Shown here: positions 43,339-52,902 of the stretch, piece after piece
Position numbering within the stretch: the first letter of the stretch is position 1
Layout: the number at the start of each line of letters is the position of its first letter
Source of the DNA: Flammeovirga aprica JL-4
GTDB taxonomy: Bacteria; Bacteroidota; Bacteroidia; Cytophagales; Flammeovirgaceae
Length of the DNA: 64,000 nucleotides
Direction of reading: 5' to 3'
Assembly: GCF_012844305.1 (NCBI RefSeq)
Contig: NZ_JABANE010000021.1
Coordinates: 32,728 to 96,727 of the forward strand
Notes under the pieces: model-generated
Told to the model about the DNA's origin: nothing
Database searches by the model: none
The model's input: only the letters and a program-made list of their open reading frames with translations
Made by a program: the position numbers and the translations under genes

Positions 43339-45051
43339 TTAAAAGTCTTCAAGTACTTTTTCACAAAACTCTTCAAGGTTAATATCCGTGTCGAGCATTT
43401 GTGTTGAATTGACATACAATGAATCTTCATAAAATTCGGTTCCCCAATAAAAACCGAAATAATAAGTGGAATCAATTTTAGGTAATGATAAAGTAATTCT
43501 ACCTTTATTCACATACCCTGCATACTCATAAATTTCAGAAGCATTCTTTTTGTAAAGACCTACAGATGGTGCTATTTCCCTAGTGCCACAACGCCCCACA
43601 TACTCTATCGTAACATTTATTTGAGGAGTAATTCCTGCACTTTGAATTATATCATAAATAGGAACACTTATTTCACCATCACAGCCATTAAAAGCTTCTG
43701 AGCGATATACTTCTACAAACTCTCCTACATTGGCTGTTTCGGACTCAAAGGAATATTGTGTATCATCTTCAGGTAAGTTGGGCAATGGAATTGAGGTTTT
43801 CCCAGGTTTTTGAATATAAATAAGCATTTGCATTGAAACATTCGGTGCATTCCTAAGTGTCAAATCTTTAGACTTATTATTGATACTCCAACCTTTAGTA
43901 GCAAAACTACTTACTGGTTGTTTAGAGTTTTCTTGCACAAAAGATAATTTCATATTGTAGTTTACATTATCCGGCAAATTCTCTACACCTTCTAATCTTA
44001 CAACTGACCTTGTTGAAGAGCACTTACCTGTAGACTTAAAGTCTAGGTTATAGGAAGATAAATGGGTTGTAGTATATTCTACTTTAAAACCTCCTGTATT
44101 TGAAAGTGTTACTGGACCATCACCATGATACACCCACTGTCCATCATCATTGCTATAAGACCAGATTGGAATAATATCTCCTACTTTCAAGTTTTCTCTC
44201 GTTTCCGGGTTAAAAGTCCCTTTATTAATGTTCATGACAATATTAATGGGCTTCGAAAACTTTTTGACTTCTTCACCACTTAAAAACATATCAATTGAAG
44301 TAAACCCAGCTGTGATAAACGTTGCGTCTGTAACCTCTAACCCATTCTCATCAATAATAGAATTGGGAGAAAAACCACCTGGAAAGGCCTCTAAGCTTTC
44401 TGTTTCATTATTATCAAAGTTAATCACCTGAACTTCCAATTCTCGACCAGAAATTAACTCTCCTGAGGCATTAAAAAATTGAACTCCTGCAGGTATAACA
44501 ACTTCTGTTGATACTTCTAAATTTCTTTGAGTATCAGCATTGGCAGTACTTACTACAATTTCTTCACCTGTTGAACCATCTGAATTAATAGTGAAGAACT
44601 CTCTTTCTATATCAACACCTGTTGGTGGGCTTGAAAGGTTCACAATGTTTGCATTAATTTCAAGAAACTTTTCCTCACCTGTAACCTCAACTGGGATAGT
44701 CGTTGTCAAATAATCCTCACCTGAAATTTTCACTGTAAATCTGATCGGTTCTGTGATATCAGAATATTTTTTATTCACAGCAAGATTAATAATACCGTTT
44801 TGAGCTATAAATTCACTACGGCCAGAATTATTCAAAATTTTATCAGCATCTGGACCTAATAGCTCCACTGTCAAAGCTTCAGGATCAGATAAATTTGAGG
44901 GGTTTTCTAAATCATAAACTTGAATAGAAACCTCATAAGATGATAATTCTGGAGATATTGGTATAAAAATATTTTCTAAAGGATCTTGGCAAGCATAGAA
45001 TATTACTATTGAAGATATTAATGTGATTATTGAATAATAGAACTTTTTCAT
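43339..45051 (-). CDS. Large surface lipoprotein of unknown function
   Basis: A 570-residue lipoprotein (lipobox FYAC, Cys21, followed by QDPLENIF). The body is beta-rich. Residues 35-140 resemble a carboxypeptidase-regulatory or Ig-like fold (YEVSIQVYDLENPSN), and the middle contains GDIIPIWSYSNDDGQWVYHG followed by TTTHLSSYNLDF, a pattern seen in adhesion-type ZU5/FAM171-like folds, which I only note as resemblance. The C-terminal third has Cys pairs. It is third in an operon after an outer-membrane barrel (14-base gap) and a large secreted propeller protein. A surface assembly or binding complex is inferred; no enzyme motif is seen. Confidence 0.6.
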   Translation of the reverse strand: MKKFYYSIITLISSIVIFYACQDPLENIFIPISPELSSYEVSIQVYDLENPSNLSDPEALTVELLGPDADKILNNSGRSEFIAQNGIINLAVNKKYSDITEPIRFTVKISGEDYLTTTIPVEVTGEEKFLEINANIVNLSSPPTGVDIEREFFTINSDGSTGEEIVVSTANADTQRNLEVSTEVVIPAGVQFFNASGELISGRELEVQVINFDNNETESLEAFPGGFSPNSIIDENGLEVTDATFITAGFTSIDMFLSGEEVKKFSKPINIVMNINKGTFNPETRENLKVGDIIPIWSYSNDDGQWVYHGDGPVTLSNTGGFKVEYTTTHLSSYNLDFKSTGKCSSTRSVVRLEGVENLPDNVNYNMKLSFVQENSKQPVSSFATKGWSINNKSKDLTLRNAPNVSMQMLIYIQKPGKTSIPLPNLPEDDTQYSFESETANVGEFVEVYRSEAFNGCDGEISVPIYDIIQSAGITPQINVTIEYVGRCGTREIAPSVGLYKKNASEIYEYAGYVNKGRITLSLPKIDSTYYFGFYWGTEFYEDSLYVNSTQMLDTDINLEEFCEKVLEDF

Positions 45052-45065
45052 AGCAGTAAATTTGT

Positions 45066-45740
45066 TTAATTAATTCGGTAAGAGAGTCTTAATTTTAAAA
45101 TAGGCAACCAAGAGTAACCTTCTAGATTTTTCTGTAATTGTTCTTCTTGAGAATTCAAATCAGAAAACATGTTAGTACCTGTAAAAGTAACCTTTGGATT
45201 TCCCATGTAATAGACTCCCATATCGAATGCCACTCCAATTCTTCTTTTAGGAACCGCTCGTCCAAAACCTAAACCAAAATAAGGGGCAAAGTTGGCCCAA
45301 TCTCCTTTAAAATAGATCTCACCAATTTCTTCTTGTGTGAAAACTAATTCACCTACCTGAACCTGATTAGCATACATCCCTTTCACCTCAACATTACTTT
45401 GAGGTAAATAGGCTATTCCTGCAAAAAGCTTAAAGCTACTTTTCTTGAAAGGAAGATATTCTGCTTTCAAATCTATATTAAAAGCACTCGTAGATAATTT
45501 TGTATCCATTAACTCTCCTTGGACTGTCAACGTTCTTTTCAGATCTTTAACTTCCAAGTAATTAAAACCTAATGCTATATTAAAACGTGAAAAATTTCTT
45601 GCTACATCAATACCTCCACCTGATGTTCCTAGTGATAAACCAACTGCAAATTTATTTTCATAAGCCGCTTCATCACTTTGTGAATATCCTATTAATGTAC
45701 TACCTAAAAGAAGGTAAAATAATATAAGTGATATTTTCAT
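45066..45740 (-). CDS. Small outer-membrane beta-barrel protein
   Basis: A 224-residue protein with signal peptide (MKISLILFYLLLGSTLIGYSQ) and alternating amphipathic beta strands rich in Gly, Phe and Tyr (NKFAVGLSLGTSGGGIDVA, SSFKLFAGIAYLP, WANFAPYFGLGFGRAVPKRR), ending in LRLSYRIN. It looks like an 8- to 10-strand OmpA/OmpX-size barrel. It is the middle gene of the unit 48575-43339, with a 48-base gap to the upstream gene and 14 bases to the lipoprotein. A membrane anchor for its neighbours is possible but inferred. Confidence 0.7.
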   Translation of the reverse strand: MKISLILFYLLLGSTLIGYSQSDEAAYENKFAVGLSLGTSGGGIDVARNFSRFNIALGFNYLEVKDLKRTLTVQGELMDTKLSTSAFNIDLKAEYLPFKKSSFKLFAGIAYLPQSNVEVKGMYANQVQVGELVFTQEEIGEIYFKGDWANFAPYFGLGFGRAVPKRRIGVAFDMGVYYMGNPKVTFTGTNMFSDLNSQEEQLQKNLEGYSWLPILKLRLSYRIN

Positions 45741-45788
45741 AATGTCTTTTATTAAAATTAAGCTCTTTAAGTCTGATACTTATAACCT

Positions 45789-48575
45789 TTATCGTATTAC
45801 TTTTTTAGTAAACGACCCCTTATTGGAATTAAAGCGAAGAATGAGAATTTCTGACTTCTCCGTTGGAATAAATACTTCTCCTTTTTTCAAATGTGTATTT
45901 AGCATCACTTCTCCAAGAGTATTATAACCTATCAAATGTGTATCAAAAGGAGTCATTACATTAAATCCATTGGGTAAAGTTTTGATCTTTACTAAAGACG
46001 CCAAGGTTTCCTCTAGACTTAGCACATTGCTATTTTTAGGCGTAATAAATAATGAGAAACGCTCGCCATCATCTTTTGAAGCATCAAATTGATAGCCATC
46101 CTTTTGAATAGATTGATTTACGCCTTCCTGATGATCAATAATTTCAATATCAAAATCTTTAAAGCCTTCTATTTTCTCAATTTTAAGAAGTCCCTTTCCT
46201 TCAAAATTTTCAATTAAAAGAGGTATTGTATATTCGTCTTGAAGAGGCAAAGCTTGAATAGCAAGGTGATTACGATCTTTATCTAATGTAGTAAATGTGG
46301 TATTATTCGATCCGTTATTAAATGCTAATGCATCCCAACCTGTGTCAAAATTTTCAGAGGCCCAATCCATAGTAGCTAATAAAAGTTCTTTCTTTAATTG
46401 AACTCCCTCCAAAGTCAACCAAAGTCTATTTTGAATATTTCCTTTTCTTAAATAGGCATCTTGAAAAGACTGTCTCATTGAATGGTTAAAAATTACTTCA
46501 TCAGTGGTTGCCACATTTACGAAAAAGGCTTGTCCCATTGGGATACTCCCATTCAAGTTTTCACCATTTCCACCAGTAGATCCAGTTAAGTTCCATGTGA
46601 TATAATCACTTGAGCTATAGTCCTGACCATCCGTCTCGTCATCATCCCAAAAATAAAGTGCTGAAATATTATCATTCTCATTTAAAAAGCTTGTTCCTGA
46701 AATTGGAGAAGGGTAAGGATTACCAATCAAGTTATACCCATCTGAATTTGTATTTGTAACCGAAACTCTAAAATTTCCAGAGTTTGGAATACCTCCCACA
46801 TTAAATGCTTGCTCAGTCTGATACACAGCATAACCTTTCCCTACAAATAAATCACCATTGGGTACTTGCCAATTATCTCCTTTATTTGGACTTCCTAGAC
46901 TTTCATTATAAAGAAAAGCTGTTCCTAATACTGTAGATGATTCATTTTGGACTGGAGAAGAAAAGAAACTATAACCCGTTTTAGATAATAAACTAAAATT
47001 GACAGTAAAACTACCTGAACCAGTGTAATGCTCATGGAATAATGCACCTGATTGATGCATTGTTATATTCCCCTTATTTTCAATAGAATCTAACACTTCA
47101 ATAAAATCACCTGCCCTTATATCTAATTGGGCATTCCTATTTATTAAAAGATTACTTGTTACAAACTCACCATTTATAGAAGTACTATAATCATCTTCCA
47201 AAATTGCAGGAATATTCCAGTAGGGTTTTCCACGAGTCCAACGTTCATTACTCCAAGTCGTCACATCATCAGGATAGAATCGGGCTACGAAATATTCTCC
47301 ATTTGTAAATCCACTTGCAAAATAATCACCAAGAATTGGGGTTTGATCAATTGAAGAATGACCCCTTAAACTTACAGTTTGAGATCCAGTTCTTATACCA
47401 GTGGAGTCTATTAATGTGTGAACTCTACTATCTTGAAAAACATACAAGTCATCATTTATATTAAAAAATATACTTGCGTTATATTGATCGAAATTTCCTT
47501 CTATAAGGTTTAACCATACTCCTGTTCCATCTTTTGCATTGATCTTACTTACTGCTAGATTGGAAGTGAAGTTAGTGATTAAAGAATCATTTAATACTGA
47601 ATCCAATTGATAACTGCTGGAAAGGTAAATATCCCCTACATCATCAACTGTTATCCAATCTGAAGATTGCTGTGATATAATTACGGTATCTGGATATAAA
47701 GATGGCTGAATCGCCCAAACTAACTCTCCATTACCATCCAATCTCATTAAATATCCTACTGTATCAGAATCATTTGCAAAACCATTAAAACTTTCATTTG
47801 TTGAACCACAAACATATACACGTCTGTTTCTATCCAACTTCAAATCGTTTATTGTAAATAGAGAATCACCACTTGACCTACTAAATTGGTAAGCCCACTG
47901 ATAATTAAAAACCGTATCTAACTGTAATAAAAAATTGTCACCTGAAGCATTTGATGCTTCTAAAGAATCATTTTCTGTAGAAGACGGATTAAAATCAAAT
48001 CCACTTTGAATTTCTCTATCGAAGCCACCAGAAAGTAATAATAGATTACCATCAACGGTAAGTTTATCTGCATTTTCCACACCGTCACCACCTAATTGAA
48101 GATGTGATTTATAGTTACCTACTTCATCTAAAACAACAAGCACTAAATCTTCATTATCATTAGAAGTTTTTATACTTACTGTATCTTGATTAGGATCTAA
48201 ATCTAAAGAATCTGTAAAACTTCCATAGATATAAACATAACCTTTATGGTCAACATCAATGTCAGTAAAACTTAAGTTTCCTAGTGTATCTTCATAAAAT
48301 TTAGACCAATAATATTCACCATGTATATCATAACTGATGATTCCATATCCATTACTCGTTGTTGTTTTACCTAAAGAATCATCTAGGTTATAATAATCAA
48401 CAATCTTTTCATGCTTGGTTAAAAGTATTAAAGTACTATCATTATGTACAGTTTGTGCAATAATATGTGTACTATCAGGCATAGAATTAGACCATGCCAA
48501 CGTTAATTCTTGACCTTTACTAACCAACGAAAATTGAAGTAGTAAAAGTAATAGCAGCGTAGCTTTCTGATTCAT
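45789..48575 (-). CDS. Secreted beta-propeller-like protein with probable T9SS-type tail
   Basis: A 928-residue protein with a signal peptide (MNQKATLLLLLLLQFSLVSK). Residues 30-420 hold SBBP-like repeats rich in Asp and Tyr (IYIYGSFTDSLDLDPNQDT-like blocks: DHKGYVYIYGSF, NRRVYVCGSTNESF, VGDIYLSSSYQLD), suggesting a beta-propeller. A middle adhesin-like region contains GYNLIGNPYPSPISG. The last 80 residues (IKTLPNGFNVMTP, YNTLGEVMLN, ending FTKKVIR) resemble a type IX secretion type A sorting domain. First gene of a three-gene unit, it would be exported to the surface. Function unknown. Confidence 0.65.
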   Translation of the reverse strand: MNQKATLLLLLLLQFSLVSKGQELTLAWSNSMPDSTHIIAQTVHNDSTLILLTKHEKIVDYYNLDDSLGKTTTSNGYGIISYDIHGEYYWSKFYEDTLGNLSFTDIDVDHKGYVYIYGSFTDSLDLDPNQDTVSIKTSNDNEDLVLVVLDEVGNYKSHLQLGGDGVENADKLTVDGNLLLLSGGFDREIQSGFDFNPSSTENDSLEASNASGDNFLLQLDTVFNYQWAYQFSRSSGDSLFTINDLKLDRNRRVYVCGSTNESFNGFANDSDTVGYLMRLDGNGELVWAIQPSLYPDTVIISQQSSDWITVDDVGDIYLSSSYQLDSVLNDSLITNFTSNLAVSKINAKDGTGVWLNLIEGNFDQYNASIFFNINDDLYVFQDSRVHTLIDSTGIRTGSQTVSLRGHSSIDQTPILGDYFASGFTNGEYFVARFYPDDVTTWSNERWTRGKPYWNIPAILEDDYSTSINGEFVTSNLLINRNAQLDIRAGDFIEVLDSIENKGNITMHQSGALFHEHYTGSGSFTVNFSLLSKTGYSFFSSPVQNESSTVLGTAFLYNESLGSPNKGDNWQVPNGDLFVGKGYAVYQTEQAFNVGGIPNSGNFRVSVTNTNSDGYNLIGNPYPSPISGTSFLNENDNISALYFWDDDETDGQDYSSSDYITWNLTGSTGGNGENLNGSIPMGQAFFVNVATTDEVIFNHSMRQSFQDAYLRKGNIQNRLWLTLEGVQLKKELLLATMDWASENFDTGWDALAFNNGSNNTTFTTLDKDRNHLAIQALPLQDEYTIPLLIENFEGKGLLKIEKIEGFKDFDIEIIDHQEGVNQSIQKDGYQFDASKDDGERFSLFITPKNSNVLSLEETLASLVKIKTLPNGFNVMTPFDTHLIGYNTLGEVMLNTHLKKGEVFIPTEKSEILILRFNSNKGSFTKKVIR

Positions 48576-48968
48576 AAATTTTGAAAATTGTAAAAGTTAG
48601 AGATATAATGTATTCTATCAGTTTGAGTATTTTATACAGAAATTAGTTGATTATCACATATCAAATTGATATGCAGAGATCTAGCTTAGCAAAATTACTT
48701 TAATAAAGCCAAAAAAAACATACCCACTACTGGGTATTTTTAATCAAAATTTAGAAGAACAAAAGGTTCAAAATGTGAATTACAGAATAAGAATCATCGA
48801 TTTTAGAGAATTAAATTTCTTTATTCACCTAGTTTTTAGTCTGATATTCGTTAAATTAAAATGTGAAGCAAAAATGCATTTCTTATCTGGAACAATTAGA
48901 CAGTTGCACTGTATAAAACGATAATTTAAACTGTCCATTTACATTATAGTATCAAACATCAATTCTCA
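48576..48968. other. Divergent intergenic region with palindrome and hairpin
   Basis: This separates the surface operon (minus) from the pullulanase (plus). It contains a 17-base palindrome CATATCAA-A-TTGATATG (48657-48673), a plausible dimeric regulator site, and a small hairpin TACCCA-CTAC-TGGGTA (48721-48736) with A8 before and T5 after. No operator of the type found upstream of the susC genes was seen. Confidence 0.45.
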
Positions 48969-50993
48969 ATGAAAAGATTAATTCTATTATTTTCATCCAT
49001 CATTACTACATGTATGTTGTTTTCGTCTTGTGATTCAACTCCCCCTAACGGCCATAGCGGTTTTGACGTAAAAGATTTTAATTCCTACCCCTATTATGAT
49101 GGAGAACTAGGAATTAAATATTCAAAAAATGCGACCACTTTTAAGCTGTGGTCTCCTACTGCAAGTAAGGTAACTGTACAACTTTATGACTCAGGTTTAG
49201 GAGGAGAACCTGCTGAAATTATCCCTATGGAAGCTACTGATCGAGGGACTTGGACATTGAAAGTCGAAAAGGATTTGCATGGAAAGTATTATACTTATCA
49301 AGTACATATAGGTGATAAAAAACTGGCTGAAACTCCAGGTATTTATGCTACAGCTGTAGGTGTAAATGGGAAAAGAGGACAGGTTATTGACCTTACAAAT
49401 ACTAACCCAACGGGATGGGAAAATGACAAAAGACCTCCTCTTAAAGAGCTAACGGATGCAATACTTTATGAAATTCATGTGAGGGATATTACAATTGCAG
49501 ATAACTCTGGTGCAAAGAATAAAGGTAAGTTTCTAGGGCTCACAGAGACTGGTACTGTTAGTGATAAAGGATTAAAAACAGGGATTGATCATATAGAGGA
49601 ACTAGGCGTTACACATGTACATCTCTTGCCATCTTTTGATTATCATAGTGTAGATGAAACAAAATTGGAAGATGGGGTTTACAATTGGGGTTATGACCCT
49701 GAGAATTATAATGTGCCTGAAGGTTCTTATTCTTCTAACCCTTATGACGGTGCAGTTAGAATTAAAGAGTTTAAGCAGATGGTACAGGCCATGCACAAAA
49801 AGGGAATCCGTGCGATATTGGATGTGGTATACAATCACACCTTCTCTGGAGATGATTCTAATTTTTCATTGGAAGTACCTCAATATTATTATAGACAAAA
49901 TGAAAAGGGGGGCTATTCTGACGCATCAGCTTGTGGGAATGAAACTGCTTCTGAAAGAGTAATGGCTCGTAAATATATTGTAGAGTCTGTTTTGTATTGG
50001 GCGAAAGAATATCATTTGGATGGATTCCGTTTTGATCTGATGGGGATTCATGATATTGAGACTATGAATATTCTGGCTAAAAGACTGAAATTAGAGGTTG
50101 ACCCAAGTATTTTAATTTATGGTGAAGGATGGAATGCAGCCACTTCTCCTCTTCCTGTAGAAGAACAAGCGATTAAAGCTAATACGCCTAAAATGAAAGG
50201 TGTAGCTGCTTTTTCTGATGATATACGTGATGGTCTAAAAGGTAGTGTTTTTTATGATGATGAAATAGGTTTTGTTCAAGGGAATAAAGAGTTACATGAA
50301 ACCATAAAGTTTGGTATCGTTGCTTCTACAAAACATCCTCAAATAGATTACAGTAAAATCAATTATTCTAAGGCTCCTTGGGCTCCTACTCCAGCTCAAA
50401 CGGTTACTTATGTTTCATGTCATGATAATCACACCTTGTTTGACAAATTAAGTATTTCACAACCTAACGTGAGCAAAGAAGATATCAAAAAGATGCATAA
50501 GCTTACTAGCGCAGTGGTGCTTACTTCTCAAGGCATTCCTTTTATTCATTCGGGTGTAGAAATGCTAAGAACTAAGGGAGGCGAACATAATTCTTACAAC
50601 AAACCTGATGCGATCAATAAAATCAATTGGGATTGGAAATTCGAGAATAAGGACATTTTTGAATACTATCAAGGATTGATTGAAGTGAGAAAAGCACATC
50701 CGGCGTTTAGAATGACGTCTACTGAAATGATCGCTGAAAATTTAAAATTCATTGATTTCAAAGATCCTTTAGTCATTGGTTATACCATTTCAAATAATGC
50801 AAATAAAGACGGTGCGAAAAATATTGCTGTTATTTTTAATGCAAATAAATCAGCTAAAAACATCAGTAAATTTTTACCTAAAGGAAAATGGAAAGTTCTA
50901 GTGGATGGTAAAAAAGCTTCTGCTGATGGCATCAAGACAATTAGTTCTGTGAGAATAGAAGGAATATCAGCCTTAGTTTTGGTTCAAGAATAG
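48969..50993 (+). CDS. pulA: Type I pullulanase, GH13 lipoprotein
   Basis: A 674-residue debranching enzyme that cleaves alpha-1,6 bonds in pullulan and amylopectin fragments. The lipobox at LFSSC (Cys21) suggests membrane anchoring. A CBM48-like N-terminal domain (about 45-130, TTFKLWSPTASKVTVQLYD) precedes the GH13 barrel. The pullulanase signature YNWGYDPENYNVPEGSY is clear, with nucleophile region DGFRFDLMGIHD, acid/base Glu in IYGEGWN, and third Asp in VSCHDNHTLFDKL. A C-terminal beta domain follows. It should supply linear maltooligosaccharides for the SusC/D systems at 15-28 kb. It has no co-transcribed neighbour. Confidence 0.93.
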   Translation: MKRLILLFSSIITTCMLFSSCDSTPPNGHSGFDVKDFNSYPYYDGELGIKYSKNATTFKLWSPTASKVTVQLYDSGLGGEPAEIIPMEATDRGTWTLKVEKDLHGKYYTYQVHIGDKKLAETPGIYATAVGVNGKRGQVIDLTNTNPTGWENDKRPPLKELTDAILYEIHVRDITIADNSGAKNKGKFLGLTETGTVSDKGLKTGIDHIEELGVTHVHLLPSFDYHSVDETKLEDGVYNWGYDPENYNVPEGSYSSNPYDGAVRIKEFKQMVQAMHKKGIRAILDVVYNHTFSGDDSNFSLEVPQYYYRQNEKGGYSDASACGNETASERVMARKYIVESVLYWAKEYHLDGFRFDLMGIHDIETMNILAKRLKLEVDPSILIYGEGWNAATSPLPVEEQAIKANTPKMKGVAAFSDDIRDGLKGSVFYDDEIGFVQGNKELHETIKFGIVASTKHPQIDYSKINYSKAPWAPTPAQTVTYVSCHDNHTLFDKLSISQPNVSKEDIKKMHKLTSAVVLTSQGIPFIHSGVEMLRTKGGEHNSYNKPDAINKINWDWKFENKDIFEYYQGLIEVRKAHPAFRMTSTEMIAENLKFIDFKDPLVIGYTISNNANKDGAKNIAVIFNANKSAKNISKFLPKGKWKVLVDGKKASADGIKTISSVRIEGISALVLVQE

Positions 50994-51010
50994 ATTAATC
51001 CGCTTTAAGC

Positions 51011-51054
51011 AAAAAACTGCATTGTATTCACCTATGTCTACAATGCAGTTTTTT
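51011..51054. terminator. Convergent terminator after pulA
   Basis: AAAAAACTGCATTGTA (51011-51026) pairs perfectly with TACAATGCAGTTTTTT (51039-51054), a 16-bp bidirectional hairpin. Its right end touches the stop codon of the minus-strand gene. Confidence 0.85.
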
Positions 51055-51512
51055 TATTTTACGTCTTTTGTAAGCTCTAATTTTTCATACATTTCAAGGT
51101 GATCTGTATGTGCTCTATAAATTTCCCTACCGCTTATATCAAAGAATTTTAGCGTACACATCACATGATTTGAATCTACTTCTCCATATTCAATCTGTAA
51201 TCTTCTAAAAGGACCTCTAAAAAGGTCATATCTTACATAGTTTACATTATTGCTTTCTGAAAGAGATATGAATTCAATTTTATATTCCTCTACATATGCT
51301 TCTTTTTCTGTTAAGAATCGAATTTGCCCCTTATCAATAACAATGCTGTAGGCATTTCTAAGGGCTCTTATTTCTATGGATGGATCACAATCTACCTCAG
51401 GGTTACTGATAATAAACTTTGATTTTATGAATGAACTATCCTTTGAACCTTGAGCATAAGTTGAAGTGAAGCCGATCAATAATGTTGAGATGAAGTAAAG
51501 AATATGTTTCAT
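51054..51512 (-). CDS. Secreted hypothetical protein
   Basis: A 152-residue protein with signal peptide MKHILYFISTLLIGFTSTYAQ. The mature part is small, beta-rich and charged (IEIRALRNAYSIVIDKGQIR, then FISLSESNNVNYVRYDLFRG, then CTLKFFDISGREIYRAHTDH), with two Cys at positions about 39 and 121 that could form a disulfide. The longest frame begins with TTG at 51539; I choose the ATG at 51512 because it opens the signal peptide. I do not recognise the family. It is monocistronic, downstream of an intergenic repeat copy. Confidence 0.55.
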   Translation of the reverse strand: MKHILYFISTLLIGFTSTYAQGSKDSSFIKSKFIISNPEVDCDPSIEIRALRNAYSIVIDKGQIRFLTEKEAYVEEYKIEFISLSESNNVNYVRYDLFRGPFRRLQIEYGEVDSNHVMCTLKFFDISGREIYRAHTDHLEMYEKLELTKDVK

Positions 51513-51621
51513 AATGGATTTAATTAGTTTTATAATCAAAACGGGCAGTACAGTACTATTGTTTAAGAAAGCCTCTTCAATAAAGAGTCATTAACCAATA
51601 AATACTTATTCTAAGTATCAA

Positions 51622-51770
51622 GACAAAATTATTTAATACTAATTCTTATTTTACTTCCTTCAAAAAACTTTAAATAGAACCACCATTAATACGTTTTTTA
51701 GCGTCGTACTCACAAAAAAAACTTAAGAATTAATTATCAATTAATTTTGGCTTAGCCCTTAGTAAAAATT
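51622..51770. repeat. Degenerate intergenic repeat, copy B
   Basis: It shares an exact 24-base block (51622-51645) and a second block (51701-51747) with copy A upstream of susC 2. Its right half (about 51684-51763) aligns with copy C at 62695-62773, including TACGTTTTTT, GAAGAATTA-like and TTTTGG-TTAGC segments. It fills most of the 51513-51834 gap, which otherwise holds only the terminator at 51783. Confidence 0.55.
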
Positions 51771-51775
51771 AGGGT

Positions 51776-51810
51776 AAACAAAAAGGTCAAGCCTTTATAG
51801 ACTTGACCTT
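51776..51810 (-). terminator. Terminator of the exbB/exbD cluster
   Basis: AAGGTCAAG (51783-51791) pairs with CTTGACCTT (51802-51810); the A-rich stretch before it gives the minus-strand U-tract. It lies 25 bases past the last exbD stop. Confidence 0.75.
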
Positions 51811-51834
51811 CAAAACATTGATAGCTATACAACC

Positions 51835-52296
51835 TTAGAAAGTACGTAACTTCTTGTTTGCTGCATAGTTCACTTTCAATGCGTTAGCATCTCTTAATTT
51901 CTGACGAACGTCAGAGATGATACCCATTTTAGCTTCTCTATCAATTTTAAGTGACATAGTGATTTTATCACCATCCTCACCTAATTTGTCTTTTTCTTGA
52001 ATCACGTGCTGAACAATTTGTTCTGGATCGATCAATACATCGTTCACTTGAATACGTGCTTCTGTGCCATACTTTCTTGTATCACTTGGCTCACCAATAT
52101 AGATATAAGAAACTAATGATTTCTTTTCAAGTTTTGTCAACTCAGATGCTTGAGGCAATGAGTTCTTCACTAAAAGCTCAGACTCACGGAAAGTCGTTGC
52201 AATCATGAAGAAGAACAAAAGCATGAAAATGATATCTGGCAAGGCTGAAGTAGGAATATCCTGCTTCGTTTTTGTTTTCTTCTTAAACGTTGCCAT
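51835..52296 (-). CDS. exbD: ExbD/TolR family protein 2
   Basis: A 153-residue inner-membrane protein with a basic cytoplasmic N-terminus (MATFKKKTKTKQD), one transmembrane helix containing the proton-path Asp (ALPDIIFMLLFFFMIATTF, residues about 18-36), and a periplasmic ExbD/TolR domain. It pairs with ExbB to convert proton motive force into movement of TonB. It is fourth in the order exbB, small membrane protein, exbD, exbD. The end of the periplasmic part (MGIISDVRQKLRDANALKVN) matches the family. Good motif support. Confidence 0.9.
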   Translation of the reverse strand: MATFKKKTKTKQDIPTSALPDIIFMLLFFFMIATTFRESELLVKNSLPQASELTKLEKKSLVSYIYIGEPSDTRKYGTEARIQVNDVLIDPEQIVQHVIQEKDKLGEDGDKITMSLKIDREAKMGIISDVRQKLRDANALKVNYAANKKLRTF

Positions 52297-52351
52297 AAGG
52301 TCAATGTATTTAAATAAACGCCACCACGAATGATGGCGTTTGTTAGACCAA

Positions 52352-52900
52352 TTATTTTATCTCAGAAGGTTCAGCATCCGATACTTTGTAAGGGATCGCT
52401 TTTCTTGCTCTATCAAGCTTTTCCTTCTGATCTGGATTTTCCTTATCCAAATTCTGATAATCTTCTAAAGGCATTTTCAAATACATGGCACGCATTTCAG
52501 CATAAGCGAGCTTTAACTCGTCAATTACGCCGATGTACATTTCATATGATGTACCACGGTCCGTTTTCAATGAAATAATTGCCTTAGCTGGAGTCTCTGA
52601 TTGGTTTTTGTCCTTACCGTTGTTAAGCACAAATTCCTTAACCATTTTACGAAGTTTTGGAAGGTCTACTTGCTCTTCTTGTGCTAGCATCATGTCTTGT
52701 GAGTTCACAAGGATGTTAAACACGTTACGAGTTTTCACCTTAACATCTACGTCTTCAGCTTTTGGAGGTAACATTACTGTCACACCTTTGTCAGATGCAA
52801 TTGTTGTTGCCACCAAGAAGAAAATCAGCAATAGGAAGGCGATATCCGCCATTGCTCCACCATTAATTTCTGGTGCGTCTTTTTTCTTCTTCTTTAACAT
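52352..52900 (-). CDS. exbD: ExbD/TolR family protein 1
   Basis: A 182-residue ExbD/TolR homologue, larger than its neighbour by a charged C-terminal tail (DRARKAIPYKVSDAEPSEIK). The transmembrane helix GAMADIAFLLLIFFLVATTI has the conserved Asp (residue 19). The periplasmic segment holds FNILVNSQDMMLAQEEQVDL and SLKTDRGTSYEMYIGVIDEL. Its start is 2 bases after the stop of the small membrane protein, so they are co-translated. Two different ExbD proteins together are typical for Bacteroidota and may form a heteromeric rod in the ExbB pore; that is inferred from the gene order. Confidence 0.9.
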   Translation of the reverse strand: MLKKKKKDAPEINGGAMADIAFLLLIFFLVATTIASDKGVTVMLPPKAEDVDVKVKTRNVFNILVNSQDMMLAQEEQVDLPKLRKMVKEFVLNNGKDKNQSETPAKAIISLKTDRGTSYEMYIGVIDELKLAYAEMRAMYLKMPLEDYQNLDKENPDQKEKLDRARKAIPYKVSDAEPSEIK

Positions 52901-52902
52901 AA

